This document shows, one piece after another, positions 8,906 through 16,805 of a stretch of DNA of 64,000 nt. The position numbers and the translations under genes were made by a program. This DNA comes from Microbacterium sp. LKL04. Lineage in GTDB: Bacteria > Actinomycetota > Actinomycetes > Actinomycetales > Microbacteriaceae. Where the stretch lies: NCBI RefSeq assembly GCF_900102005.1, contig NZ_LT627736.1, positions 2,852,001-2,916,000 on the forward strand, in the 5' to 3' direction. Below the pieces are notes generated by a model. It saw nothing but the letters and a program-made list of their open reading frames with translations. It searched no databases and had not been told where the DNA came from. Every line of letters begins with the position of its first letter. The stretch's first letter is position 1.

Positions 8906-10620
8906 TCGAGGTCTGGGCTCCGCGTGTCGAACGGGTGCGGCTGCGCCGTCCGGGTGCGGACGACGTCGCGCTGACGGCCGCCGGAGACGGTTGGTGGCGC
9001 GCCGACGTCGAGCTGGCGGACGGCGACGAGTACGGTTTCGTGCTGGGTGACGGGGATGACCTCCGTCCCGACCCGCGGTCGCGGCGGCAGCCGCGAGGGG
9101 TGCACGAGGCGTCGGCGTGGTTCGACCCGGCATCCTTCGCATGGTCGGATGAGGCGTGGACCGGGCGACAGCTGGCCGGCGGGCTGATCTACGAGCTGCA
9201 CCTCGGGACGTTCACCCCCGAGGGGACGCTGGATGCCGCGATCGCCCGGTTCGACCACCTCATCGACATCGGTGTGACGCACATCGAGCTGCTGCCGGTG
9301 AACGCCTTCAACGGCACGCACAACTGGGGCTACGACGGTGTGCTCTGGTACGCGGTGCAGGAGACGTACGGCGGTCCGGCGGCGTATCAGCGCTTCGTGG
9401 ATGCCGCGCACGCCGCGGGCCTCGCCGTGATCCAGGACGTGGTCTACAACCACCTCGGACCGAGTGGCAACTACCTGCCCGAGTACGGTCCGTACCTGCG
9501 CGACGGGTCGCGGAACACGTGGGGCGACAGCCTCAACCTCGACGAGGCGGCCGTGCGGTCGTTCATCGTCGAGAACGCGCTGATGTGGATGCGGGACTTC
9601 CACGTCGACGGCCTGCGGCTGGATGCCGTGCACGCGCTGCACGAGTCGGGAAAGCAGCCGGTGCACATCCTTCAGGAGATCGCGGAACGGACCGACGCGC
9701 TGAGCGCTCACGTCGGTCGGCCGCTGACGCTGATCGCCGAGAGCGATCTGAACGACCCGGTGATGTTCCTGCCGCGCGAGGCGGGCGGCTACGGCCTGAC
9801 GGCGCAGTGGTCGGACGACTGGCATCACGCCGTTCACGTCGCTCTGACCGGTGAGGCTGTCGGCTACTACGAGGACTTCGCCGACCCTGAGGCGCTGCCG
9901 AAGGTGTGGACGGAGGGCTTCTTCCACAACGGCACGTACTCGTCGTTCCGCGAGCGGGATCACGGCAAGCCGGTGCCCGACGAGGCGGCATCCTGGCGCC
10001 TGGTGACCTACGCGCAGGATCACGATCAGATCGGCAACCGTGCGGCCGGAGACCGGCTGACGGCGACGCTATCGACCGATCGGCTGGCGGTCGCGGCCGT
10101 GCTAACGCTGACCGCGCCGGGGACGCCGATGCTGTTCATGGGCGAGGAGTGGGGCGCGTCGACGCCGTGGCAGTTCTTCACCTCGCACCCCGAGCCGGAG
10201 CTAGCCGAGGCGACGGCGAAGGGCCGGATCGCGGAGTTCGTGAAGATGGGCTGGGACGAGAGCGTCGTGCCGCACCCCAACGACGCCGCGACGTTCGAGC
10301 GGTCGAAGCTCGACTGGTCGGAGGTGTCGCAGGGTGATCACGCGCGGTTGCTGGATCTGTATCGCCGGCTGGCGGAGCTGCGTCGCTCGCGGCCCGAGCT
10401 GACGCATCCCGGTCCCGGTGGGCGGGATGCCGAGGTGCAGACCACCCCGACGGGTCCGCGGTACGTGCTGCACCGCGGCGCGGCGCGGGTGCTCGTGAAC
10501 CTGTCGTCCGCGCCGTGGGAGGTGGCCGGCGGCGACATCTGGATCGCGTCCGTCGAGCCGACGTCGGCGGGTGACCGGGTGGTCGTGGCGCCGGAATCCT
10601 CGGTGGTCATCGGGGCGTGA
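8902..10620 (+). CDS. treZ: Malto-oligosyltrehalose trehalohydrolase TreZ
   Basis: Hydrolyses the alpha-1,4 bond next to the trehalose end made by TreY, releasing free trehalose, a stress protectant. The product is 572 aa. It has an N-terminal beta-sandwich (residues 1-90) and a GH13 barrel with the predicted nucleophile D241 in LRLDAVHAL and acid/base E280 in LIAESDLND. Further TreZ marks are [15 protein letters not shown] and [16 protein letters not shown] at 8902 overlaps the treY stop by four bases (GTGA), indicating translational coupling. No clear terminator follows; the next 190 bases hold only a tandem repeat before a convergent gene. Confidence 0.96.
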   Translation: MIEVWAPRVERVRLRRPGADDVALTAAGDGWWRADVELADGDEYGFVLGDGDDLRPDPRSRRQPRGVHEASAWFDPASFAWSDEAWTGRQLAGGLIYELHLGTFTPEGTLDAAIARFDHLIDIGVTHIELLPVNAFNGTHNWGYDGVLWYAVQETYGGPAAYQRFVDAAHAAGLAVIQDVVYNHLGPSGNYLPEYGPYLRDGSRNTWGDSLNLDEAAVRSFIVENALMWMRDFHVDGLRLDAVHALHESGKQPVHILQEIAERTDALSAHVGRPLTLIAESDLNDPVMFLPREAGGYGLTAQWSDDWHHAVHVALTGEAVGYYEDFADPEALPKVWTEGFFHNGTYSSFRERDHGKPVPDEAASWRLVTYAQDHDQIGNRAAGDRLTATLSTDRLAVAAVLTLTAPGTPMLFMGEEWGASTPWQFFTSHPEPELAEATAKGRIAEFVKMGWDESVVPHPNDAATFERSKLDWSEVSQGDHARLLDLYRRLAELRRSRPELTHPGPGGRDAEVQTTPTGPRYVLHRGAARVLVNLSSAPWEVAGGDIWIASVEPTSAGDRVVVAPESSVVIGA

Positions 10621-10744
10621 TCCGCGCGGAGACGGTGCGGCTTTCGTCGTCCGGATGGTGGTCATCGACGGCGGCATCGCGCCTGCGTGCTGACCGGGCG
10701 CGTGCGTGGTGACGGTGCGCATCGCGTCGGGGGCGTGACGCGAG

Positions 10745-10798
10745 CTCGGGTGGCGCGATGTCCTCCGGTGGCGCGATGTCCTCGGGTGGCGCACGTGT
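10745..10798. repeat. Three tandem 18-bp repeats in the treZ-HNH spacer
   Basis: Units start at 10745, 10763 and 10781. The first two read CTCGGGTGGCGCGATGTC and CTCCGGTGGCGCGATGTC, the third diverges after GGCGCA. They lie in the 190-base convergent spacer between treZ and the HNH gene, which otherwise shows no gene or clear terminator. Confidence 0.85.
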
Positions 10799-10810
10799 GT
10801 TCGCGCCCTC

Positions 10811-12127
10811 TCAGAACGGTGCGGGGTCGCCGGGGTGTGCTGCGGCAGGGGTGAAGGCGACGGCCGGGGTGGGTGCGTCTTCTCTGTAGGTCCTGCCGAG
10901 GGGTGAGGTCCATTCGAGGACACCACCCTGGAGTTGTCGCACCCGCCAGGCGGTGAACTGCTTCATCGAGTGGTGCCGTTGGCACAGGTGGGCGAGGTTC
11001 GTGAGTTCTGTCTTGCCGCCGAGGGCGTGGTCGTGAGTGTGGTCGATCTCGCACCGGATTGCCGCGACCCGGCATCCGGGGAACCGGCAGTGCTGATCGC
11101 GGGCTTGCAGGAACCGTCGCATTCCCGAGGGCACGCGGTATGAGTCGGTCGCGACGGTCACCCCGGTCGCAGGGTCGTGGAACAGGCGCTCCCAGACGTG
11201 CGTCGACCCAGCGAGCGCGCGGGCGGTAGCGGGGTCGATAGGGGACCGGCCGGCGAGATCGCACGGCCCATTGTCCGCACCGGTCAAGGTCACAGCGGGG
11301 ACGAGTAGCTGCACCCTCGCGCGGATCGCGCCGAGCGGGCCGGCGGTCGTGTCACGGGTGTCGTCCAATGCCGGGGTGCCCGCGAGGAGGAGGTCGGCGA
11401 ACACGTCGGCGCGAACCTGGTCGGTCGAGCGCGCGTCGGTCGCGACGATTTCCGAGCCGATCGCACGCTCGTCCCGCGTGTCGATGATCGCCCGTGCCTG
11501 TTGAGTGAGCCGGTCGTGGATCCCCTCGGCGATCACCGTCGGGAGGGTCGCGATCAGGTCCGACATGCCGTCCCGCCCGGGCATGAGCCGCACACACCGA
11601 CCGGCGGCTGCTTCTTCGTGTCGTTCCGCGAACGTCCGGGGGTGCATCCGGTGCGCGAGGATCTCGAGCTCACCCCGGACACGGTTCGGCGTCTCGCCGT
11701 CGCAACGTTCGATCGCGACCTTCTCGAACTCCGCCCACATCTCCCCGGGGAGGTTCAACCCGGCGTCGACGATCGCTTTCACGTGGCCCTGCACGATCCG
11801 CCCGGCCTCCCACGCAGCGACCGCGGCCGGGAATCCTTCCACGATTGTTCGCGCTTCGCCGATCCGACGTTGCACTGCCCGGTCGGTGAGTCGCATCACC
11901 CCGGCGACCTCGGCGGAGATCGACCGGAGCACCATGTCGTGCACCTGGACTCTCGCGTTCCGAGGTGCGCCCTGCGCGTCCGCCAGCCGCCGCGCGGCGG
12001 CCAGGGCGCGCAGCTCACGAATCTTCACCCGGGCGAACTCGACTCCGATGTCTTCGACGTCCGCAACGATCCCCGCGATGGCGGCGAGATACGCCTCACC
12101 ATCGGGGGTTTCCATGGGTTCCGTCAT
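10811..12127 (-). CDS. DUF222-HNH endonuclease-like protein
   Basis: A 438-aa protein with an N-terminal helical DUF222 region (about residues 10-260) and a C-terminal HNH domain. The HNH part carries CRFPGC, CEIDHTHDHALGG and NLAHLCQRHH, with Cys pairs likely to hold zinc and His residues for metal catalysis. Such proteins are abundant and often multicopy in high-GC actinobacteria, related to the REP13E12 repeat family of mycobacteria. Their role is unsettled and may be linked to mobile elements. ATG at 12127 gives MTEPMETP; earlier in-frame starts reach into repeat-like DNA. No partner mobility gene is next to it. Convergent with treZ. Confidence 0.9.
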   Translation of the reverse strand: MTEPMETPDGEAYLAAIAGIVADVEDIGVEFARVKIRELRALAAARRLADAQGAPRNARVQVHDMVLRSISAEVAGVMRLTDRAVQRRIGEARTIVEGFPAAVAAWEAGRIVQGHVKAIVDAGLNLPGEMWAEFEKVAIERCDGETPNRVRGELEILAHRMHPRTFAERHEEAAAGRCVRLMPGRDGMSDLIATLPTVIAEGIHDRLTQQARAIIDTRDERAIGSEIVATDARSTDQVRADVFADLLLAGTPALDDTRDTTAGPLGAIRARVQLLVPAVTLTGADNGPCDLAGRSPIDPATARALAGSTHVWERLFHDPATGVTVATDSYRVPSGMRRFLQARDQHCRFPGCRVAAIRCEIDHTHDHALGGKTELTNLAHLCQRHHSMKQFTAWRVRQLQGGVLEWTSPLGRTYREDAPTPAVAFTPAAAHPGDPAPF

Positions 12128-12232
12128 ACCTGCACTCTCGCACCAACCACCGACATTCAGACCCCGAAAATCACCGAAATCACCCGTTATGGACAACTCC
12201 AAGATGAGAAACCCCTCATCCGCTAATCGTGG

Positions 12233-12267
12233 CCCGACACCCGACGCCCGACGCCCGACGCCCACCG
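12233..12267. repeat. Five tandem 7-bp repeats (CCCGACG)
   Basis: Consecutive units CCCGACA, CCCGACG three times, then CCCACCG, in the 239-base spacer upstream of the HNH gene and the TspO-like gene. A C-run (about 12292-12299) lies nearby. Probably a slippage-prone satellite; no function is visible. Confidence 0.85.
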
Positions 12268-12319
12268 CGTCACGCCCTGGCTGCCCGACCCCCCCCCGAC
12301 TCAATCGCCGCCCCGGCCC

Positions 12320-12360
12320 CTGTCAAGAGGTCGCTGCCTCACGCTCCCGGGACGTACCGT
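12320..12360 (+). promoter_or_regulatory. Promoter of the TspO-like gene with CTGTCAAG box
   Basis: CTGTCAAG (12320-12327) is followed after 27 bases by TACCGT (12355-12360), then six bases and ATG at 12367. The last arrangement predicts a leaderless transcript. The upstream box recurs at the same distance before glgX and the lipid kinase gene. Confidence 0.55.
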
Positions 12361-12366
12361 GACGGC

Positions 12367-13188
12367 ATGATGAGCTCCTTCGCATCCCGTTCGTCGGACC
12401 TCACCCGCCAGATCGTCGTGATCTCGGCGGTGACGTTCATGCTGATCGCCGCGCTGTTCGGAGCCGGTGTCCTCGGCGGGACTCCCGTGCAGGACCTGCA
12501 GGGCGGCGCTCTCTCCGCCACCTCGACGGTGCTCGCTCCCGCGGCCCAGGCGTTCTCGATCTGGAGCGTCATCTACCTCTTCATGATCGCGTACACGATC
12601 TGGCAGGCGCTCCCTTCGCAGCGCGCCAGCGATCGTCAGCGCAAGGTCGGCTACCCGATCGCCCTCACCGCCGTCCTCAACGGGCTGTGGCTGCTGGCCG
12701 CTCAGTACACGACGCTCCTCGTCACCGTCGTGACGATCGTCGCGCTGCTCGTCGCCCTCGGCTGGACCATCCGCATCCTCGTCCTCAACCCGCCGCGAAC
12801 GTTCGCCGAGACGTTCTTCACCGACGTCACCGTCGGCCTCCACCTCGGATGGGTCACCCTCGCCACCGTCGCGAACACGACGGCCTGGCTCACCGCAGAA
12901 GTCGCCCCGAGGTCGTGGGGCGACGCCGCCACCGGGTGGGGCATCGCCGTCATCATCGCGGTGGTCCTGATCGCCGCCGCGAGCGCCATCCGCACCGGCG
13001 GGCGCCTCGCCCCGGCCCTCGCCTCGGCGTGGGGGCTCCTGTGGATCGGCATCGGCCGCTTCGCTACCGAGCCCGAGTCCACCCCGATCGCCATCACGGC
13101 GTGGATCGCGGCAGCGATCGTCGTCGTCGTCCCACTCGTCCTCTGGGCACGCGGCCGTCGCGGCGAACTGGCTCTCGCGCGCAGCTGA
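12367..13188 (+). CDS. TspO/MBR-related multipass membrane protein
   Basis: A 273-aa integral membrane protein with about eight hydrophobic segments. They include FSIWSVIYLFMIAYTIWQ, a long pair around residues 96-145, and a C-terminal helix ending in ARGRRGEL. Trp residues line several helices. The pattern resembles the longer actinobacterial 'tryptophan-rich sensory protein' relatives of TspO/MBR, which bind tetrapyrroles or act in membrane stress, but no residue proves a ligand here. Two adjacent ATGs (12367, 12370) are possible starts. TACCGT six bases upstream and no ribosome site suggest a leaderless message. Convergent with the amidotransferase gene, which ends five bases away. Confidence 0.7.
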   Translation: MMSSFASRSSDLTRQIVVISAVTFMLIAALFGAGVLGGTPVQDLQGGALSATSTVLAPAAQAFSIWSVIYLFMIAYTIWQALPSQRASDRQRKVGYPIALTAVLNGLWLLAAQYTTLLVTVVTIVALLVALGWTIRILVLNPPRTFAETFFTDVTVGLHLGWVTLATVANTTAWLTAEVAPRSWGDAATGWGIAVIIAVVLIAAASAIRTGGRLAPALASAWGLLWIGIGRFATEPESTPIAITAWIAAAIVVVVPLVLWARGRRGELALARS

Positions 13189-13192
13189 GCGG

Positions 13193-13918
13193 TCAGAAGA
13201 TCTCGGCGAATCGTCGCAGCAGCCGCTGCGGTTCGTCGAGGTCTGCAGCCAGCACCCGCGCAGCGACGGTGTCGTACGCGTCGGCGTCGAAGTAGCCGTG
13301 GTTGCGGTAGATCGTCATCCGCTCCGTGAAGGCGATACCGGTCGGCTCGGGGTGGAACTGCGTCGCATAGAGGCGCTCACGGAACCGGTAGGCCTGCACG
13401 GGGCAGTCGTCGTTCGTCGCCAGGAGCACCGCTCCCTCGGGCAGGCGTTCGATGGCTTCCTTGTGAGCCGTCAAGGCCGTGAACTCGGTGGTCAGCCCGC
13501 CGAACAGCGGGTCCTCCCGACCCGCATCGGTGAGACGGATGCCGGTGGGCCCCGTCCCCTCCGGGTACTCCCGCGTCACCTCGCCGCCGAGGGCACGTGA
13601 GGCGACACCGATGCCGAAGCACGTGAACAGCGCGGTGGTCCGCCCCGCTGCCGCAGCCTGCGCGACGGCTCTGAGTCCTGTCTCGATCCGCACCTGCTCC
13701 GCAGGCTTGGAGCCATCGGCATCCGTCGTGTTGAACGGGCTGCCGCCGACCACGAAGCCGCGCCAGCGTTCGAACGCGTCGGCGGGTAGGGCGTCGTCGA
13801 CGAGGTTCCACCGCTCGAGGCCGCTCTCGCCGACCCCCATCGCTTCGTGGAACGACGCGTACTCGCCGTCCGCGGCATCCACCTGCGGGCGAACGCACAG
13901 GTAGACGAGCGGAGCCAT
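13193..13918 (-). CDS. Class I glutamine amidotransferase-like protein
   Basis: A 241-aa protein resembling stand-alone class I GATases. The likely nucleophile is C100 in FTCFGIG, and QFHPEPTG near residue 195 supplies the His-Glu pair. The N-terminal VVGGSPFNTTD matches the oxyanion-hole strand region. No synthetase domain is fused. Known relatives hydrolyse gamma-glutamyl amides or conjugates; the substrate cannot be read from sequence. TAGACT lies six bases before ATG 13918 with no ribosome site, so translation is probably leaderless. Neighbours are unrelated, so it looks like a single-gene unit. Confidence 0.85.
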   Translation of the reverse strand: MAPLVYLCVRPQVDAADGEYASFHEAMGVGESGLERWNLVDDALPADAFERWRGFVVGGSPFNTTDADGSKPAEQVRIETGLRAVAQAAAAGRTTALFTCFGIGVASRALGGEVTREYPEGTGPTGIRLTDAGREDPLFGGLTTEFTALTAHKEAIERLPEGAVLLATNDDCPVQAYRFRERLYATQFHPEPTGIAFTERMTIYRNHGYFDADAYDTVAARVLAADLDEPQRLLRRFAEIF

Positions 13919-13960
13919 TCGACAAGTCTAAATGCCCGGTCCGAGGCCGAACGCCGTGCG

Positions 13961-14677
13961 TCAGCGCGACGAGTTCGACGTGCGACCGCGCACGATCCCC
14001 ACGAACGTGTCGACCAGCTCGCTCGCACCCTGGGCGCGCCAGGCGAGCGCGACGGCCGAGGCCGGCGCATCCGCGAGTGGACGGAACGCTACGTCCTTGC
14101 GGTGATGCAGTCGCGCGAGCGACATGGGGACGAGCACGATCCCGACGCCTGCGGCGACGGTCTCGATCGCGTCGCCGGTGGTCGCCGGCGCCGCGAACCG
14201 GGGTGCGTCGGTCCCTGAGACCTCGAACGACAGCACGTCGTCGAGAGGCACGATCCGCACCTCGCCGCGGAGGTCGTCGGCAGTCAACTCGTCCGCAGCG
14301 GTCAGGTGGGAGTCCGCGGCGCACACCACGACCGTCGTCTCTTCGTACAGGGGGATGACGTTGAGGCCGTCGCGTTCGATCGGCAGGCGGACGATCGCGG
14401 CGTCCACGTCGTCATCGGTCAAGGCTGTCCGTTGGTCCGCCACCGAGAGGGTGACGAGCTCGAGGGGATTCTGCGGCATCCGCGTCTTCCAGATGTCGAT
14501 CCACTTGCCCGGCGTAGCCCCCGAGATCGCGCCGAGACGGAAGGGGCCGGACGGCGGCGCGGGCGTCGGCGGCGCGGGTGCGGGCTTCCGCTTCTGCGGC
14601 GGCTTCGAACCCCCGGAACGCGCTTTCGCCGGCGACGGACGACCACCCCTGCGCTGGGGTCCGCCTCGTGTCGCCAT
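13961..14677 (-). CDS. LysR-type substrate-binding domain protein without DNA-binding domain
   Basis: The 238-aa product has a basic, Pro/Ala-rich N-terminal tail (residues 1-45: RRGGRPSPAKARSGGSKPP) followed by a domain like the LysR effector-binding domain: FRLGAISGATPGKWIDIW, DVDAAIVRLPIERDGL, TTVVVCAADSHLTA and ETVAAGVGIVLVPMSLARLH. The LysR HTH is absent and no reading frame upstream supplies one. The tail could bind nucleic acid nonspecifically; that is speculation. TACGCT seven bases before the ATG suggests a leaderless gene, which argues this is the true 5' end and not a truncation. Relatives of this layout occur in other Microbacteriaceae, from memory. Confidence 0.75.
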   Translation of the reverse strand: MATRGGPQRRGGRPSPAKARSGGSKPPQKRKPAPAPPTPAPPSGPFRLGAISGATPGKWIDIWKTRMPQNPLELVTLSVADQRTALTDDDVDAAIVRLPIERDGLNVIPLYEETTVVVCAADSHLTAADELTADDLRGEVRIVPLDDVLSFEVSGTDAPRFAAPATTGDAIETVAAGVGIVLVPMSLARLHHRKDVAFRPLADAPASAVALAWRAQGASELVDTFVGIVRGRTSNSSR

Positions 14678-14725
14678 GCCTGTCAGCGTAGCCGCGCGCC
14701 GCGGGATGCCCCGGGATGCCGCGGC

Positions 14726-15238
14726 TCAACAGGCACCCCATCGTCCGGTACCGCGGGCTCGGGCGGCGGCCTCGCTCTCGGCGAAGCGATCGGCGTATCG
14801 GGTGTTGGGCGGGATGCGGAGGGTCTCGGCATGCCCCTCGGCAACGAGGAGGTCATTGACGAACGTGCCGCCGTCGGTCCACAGGTAGCGCAGTTCACGC
14901 TCGAACCGGTCGAGGTCCTCCCGGTCCGCGAGCATCCAGAGTCGGGCTCCCTCGGGAGCGAGCTCGCGCAGCCGGGCGGTCGCGGCATCCGCCCCGCATT
15001 CCGGCTCGGGGCGCACCTCAGGAGCGTCGATGCCGATCAGGCGGACCCGCGCGCCGTCCGCCGTCACGAGCGTGTCTCCGTCGACGACGCGCTCGACGGA
15101 CACGGCGACGGCACCCGCCGGGATCTTGTCGCCGGGCGCCTCGCGCAGAGCGGATGCCGCCACCCAGATCCCCGCGAGCAGAAGCGCACCGACGAACCCC
15201 GCGACGACGGCACGGGTCGATCGGCTGGGCGTGGTCAT
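14726..15238 (-). CDS. Membrane-anchored thermonuclease (SNase-like)
   Basis: A 170-aa nuclease of the staphylococcal nuclease fold. A hydrophobic N-terminal segment (about residues 10-29) acts as signal or anchor. Family motifs are ERVVDGDTLVT and VRLIGIDAPEV, then the catalytic Arg/Glu region around ERELRYLW, ending in GTGRWGAC. Probably a secreted or surface nuclease acting on DNA and RNA with calcium. TAGCCT six bases before the ATG and no ribosome site point to a leaderless transcript. The terminator-like hairpin at 15264-15301 just upstream belongs to the preceding gene on the same strand. Confidence 0.9.
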   Translation of the reverse strand: MTTPSRSTRAVVAGFVGALLLAGIWVAASALREAPGDKIPAGAVAVSVERVVDGDTLVTADGARVRLIGIDAPEVRPEPECGADAATARLRELAPEGARLWMLADREDLDRFERELRYLWTDGGTFVNDLLVAEGHAETLRIPPNTRYADRFAESEAAARARGTGRWGAC

Positions 15239-15263
15239 CCGCCGAGGCTAACCCCGACCACAG

Positions 15264-15301
15264 ACGAAGGCCCGACTCCCTGAGGGGAATCGGGCCTTCG
15301 T
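15264..15301 (-). terminator. Terminator hairpin after the hexapeptide gene
   Basis: Perfect 12-base arms ACGAAGGCCCGA (15264-15275) and TCGGGCCTTCGT (15290-15301) around a 14-base loop, 19 bases beyond the stop of the minus-strand gene. There is no T-run, as is common in actinobacterial intrinsic terminators. Confidence 0.8.
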
Positions 15302-15319
15302 GAGTCTGCGAGGAGCGGG

Positions 15320-15727
15320 TCAGGCCGCCAGCCGCAGTCCGCGTCGGTCGGTGGCGACGCGTTCGCCGTCGGGAATGCTCTCGTCGTCGCCGATCAGCGA
15401 CTCATTGGCGACGCGCGCTCCCGCGCCGACGAAGCAGCGGACGCCGATCTTCGCGCCGGCACCGATAGCCGCTCCAGGGCCGATGTGCGCGTGCGGGGCG
15501 ATCTCTGCGTTCGGGCCGATGACGGCATCCGGTTCGATCCACACGCCGCGGCCGATTCGGGCTCCCGCCGCGATCTGCGCCCCGGGTTCGACGTAGGTGC
15601 CTGCTTCGACGATCGCGCTCGGGTGCACCTTGGCGCCGTTCGCGATCAAGCCACGCCCGTTGGCGTGCTTGCGGTAGCGCAGCGTCTCGCCTCGGTCGTT
15701 CTCGATGTCGATGTAGTTCTTGCCCAC
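15320..15727 (-). CDS. Left-handed beta-helix (hexapeptide-repeat) protein
   Basis: A 135-aa protein whose residues 30-110 are a run of hexapeptide repeats ([LIV]GxxxX), for example AGAQIAAGARIGRGVWIEPD and IGPNAEIAPHAHIGPGAAIG. This predicts a trimeric left-handed beta-helix as in acyltransferases and gamma-carbonic anhydrases. No complete catalytic His triad is evident, so activity is open. The start was set at GTG 15727 because a perfect AAGGAGG (15741-15735) sits seven bases upstream; an in-frame ATG at 15766 lies before that site. Followed by a clear terminator. Confidence 0.8.
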   Translation of the reverse strand: MGKNYIDIENDRGETLRYRKHANGRGLIANGAKVHPSAIVEAGTYVEPGAQIAAGARIGRGVWIEPDAVIGPNAEIAPHAHIGPGAAIGAGAKIGVRCFVGAGARVANESLIGDDESIPDGERVATDRRGLRLAA

Positions 15728-15733
15728 GGGAAT

Positions 15734-15741
15734 CCTCCTTG
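15734..15741 (-). promoter_or_regulatory. Strong Shine-Dalgarno deciding a GTG start
   Basis: AAGGAGG on the minus strand at 15741-15735, seven bases from GTG 15727. It is one of the few perfect ribosome sites in a window dominated by leaderless starts. Confidence 0.85.
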
Positions 15742-15825
15742 GCGGATACAACGTCCCACAAGGCATTTCATTCCCGAACGGCGCCCGAAATCACGGGGTT
15801 GACCGCGGCTGGGTAACCTGATTCG

Positions 15826-16491
15826 GTGACAGCCCCCGCAGATCCGATCGACTCCGCCGCTCCCGAGACCGGACCGTCGCTCGTCTTCGATCAGAAGGCC
15901 GCGCCGCACAGCTGGCTGGATGACGTCGTCGGACTCGCGACGGGAACGTTCACCGTCTCGCTCGGCCTGTTCCTGCTGCACCTCAGCACGGCCGTCACCG
16001 GCGGCACGGCGGGCCTGTCGCTGCTGCTGAACTACGCCCTCGAATGGCCGTTCTGGGCGCTGTTCGCAGTGGTGAACCTTCCGTTCGGCGTCCTTGCCGT
16101 CTGGAAGCGCGGGTGGAACTTCGCGCTCCGCACCATGGTGTGCATCGGGGCGGTGTCGGGCTTCTCCGTCGTCATCGAGCATTTCTTCCTCGTCGAACGG
16201 ATCGATCCGATCTTCGGCACCGTCGCCGGCAACCTCCTCGCCGGCATCGGTCTGCTCATCGTGTTTCGCCACGGCGCGAGCCTCGGCGGTATCAATGTCG
16301 TAGCCCTCGTCATCCAGGATGCGACCGGCATCCGCGTGGGGTGGACCATGATGGTCTTCGATGTCCTCGTCATCCTTCTCGCCCTCCTCGTCGTTCCGTG
16401 GCCGAACGTCCTCCTCAGCGCTGCCGGGGCCGTCGTGCTGAACCTCGTCCTCGCACTGAACCACCGGCCGGGCCGGTACATCGGCCACTGA
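15826..16491 (+). CDS. YitT-family membrane protein
   Basis: A 221-aa polytopic protein of the YitT/DUF161 type, with five or six hydrophobic segments after a soluble N terminus of about 35 residues. Family-like glycine-rich stretches are STAVTGGTAGLSLLLNY and GASLGGINVVALVIQD. It lacks the soluble C-terminal domain found in many Firmicute relatives and ends right after the last helix. Function of the family is not established; transport is the usual guess. GTG 15826 lies six bases after TAACCT with no ribosome site, so it looks leaderless. The stop overlaps the start of the ABM gene. Confidence 0.82.
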   Translation: MTAPADPIDSAAPETGPSLVFDQKAAPHSWLDDVVGLATGTFTVSLGLFLLHLSTAVTGGTAGLSLLLNYALEWPFWALFAVVNLPFGVLAVWKRGWNFALRTMVCIGAVSGFSVVIEHFFLVERIDPIFGTVAGNLLAGIGLLIVFRHGASLGGINVVALVIQDATGIRVGWTMMVFDVLVILLALLVVPWPNVLLSAAGAVVLNLVLALNHRPGRYIGH

Positions 16492-16793
16492 TGATGGTCG
16501 ACATCGGCGGTGTACGCCTCTCGGGACGCATGATCTGCGCCACGAAGGACGAAGCGGATGCCGTGCGTCGCCACCTCGACGCGCACATCGCTCGCACCCG
16601 CGCGGAACCGGGTTGTCTGCTCTTCGAAATAACGCCGCTCGGGGGCGGCCGCGCGTGGTCGGTGGAGGAGCTCTTCACCGATGCGCACGCGTTCCGGGAG
16701 CATCAGCGGCGCGCGGCCGAGAGCGAATGGGGTCGCGCGACGGCGGGCATCGAGCGCCGGTACCGCATCGAAGGTCTCCCGCCCGAGGAGTGA
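16491..16793 (+). CDS. Antibiotic biosynthesis monooxygenase (ABM) domain protein
   Basis: A 100-aa single-domain protein of the dimeric ferredoxin-like ABM fold. Visible marks are GRMICATKDEADAVRRHL, TRAEPGCLLFEITPL and the C-terminal HQRRAAESEWGRA. Members oxidise quinones, degrade haem or act as small dimeric sensors; haem-ligand residues are not evident. Start ATG overlaps the yitT-like stop (TGATG), so it is co-translated. A second ATG follows directly. The pairing with a YitT-like membrane protein offers no clear functional hint. Confidence 0.75.
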   Translation: MMVDIGGVRLSGRMICATKDEADAVRRHLDAHIARTRAEPGCLLFEITPLGGGRAWSVEELFTDAHAFREHQRRAAESEWGRATAGIERRYRIEGLPPEE

Positions 16794-16805
16794 CGCGTCA
16801 GCCGC

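Noticed and set aside
15742..15766. ATG start at 15766 for the hexapeptide protein
   Set aside because: It lies upstream of a perfect AAGGAGG that serves GTG 15727, and the added residues are not part of the repeat fold.
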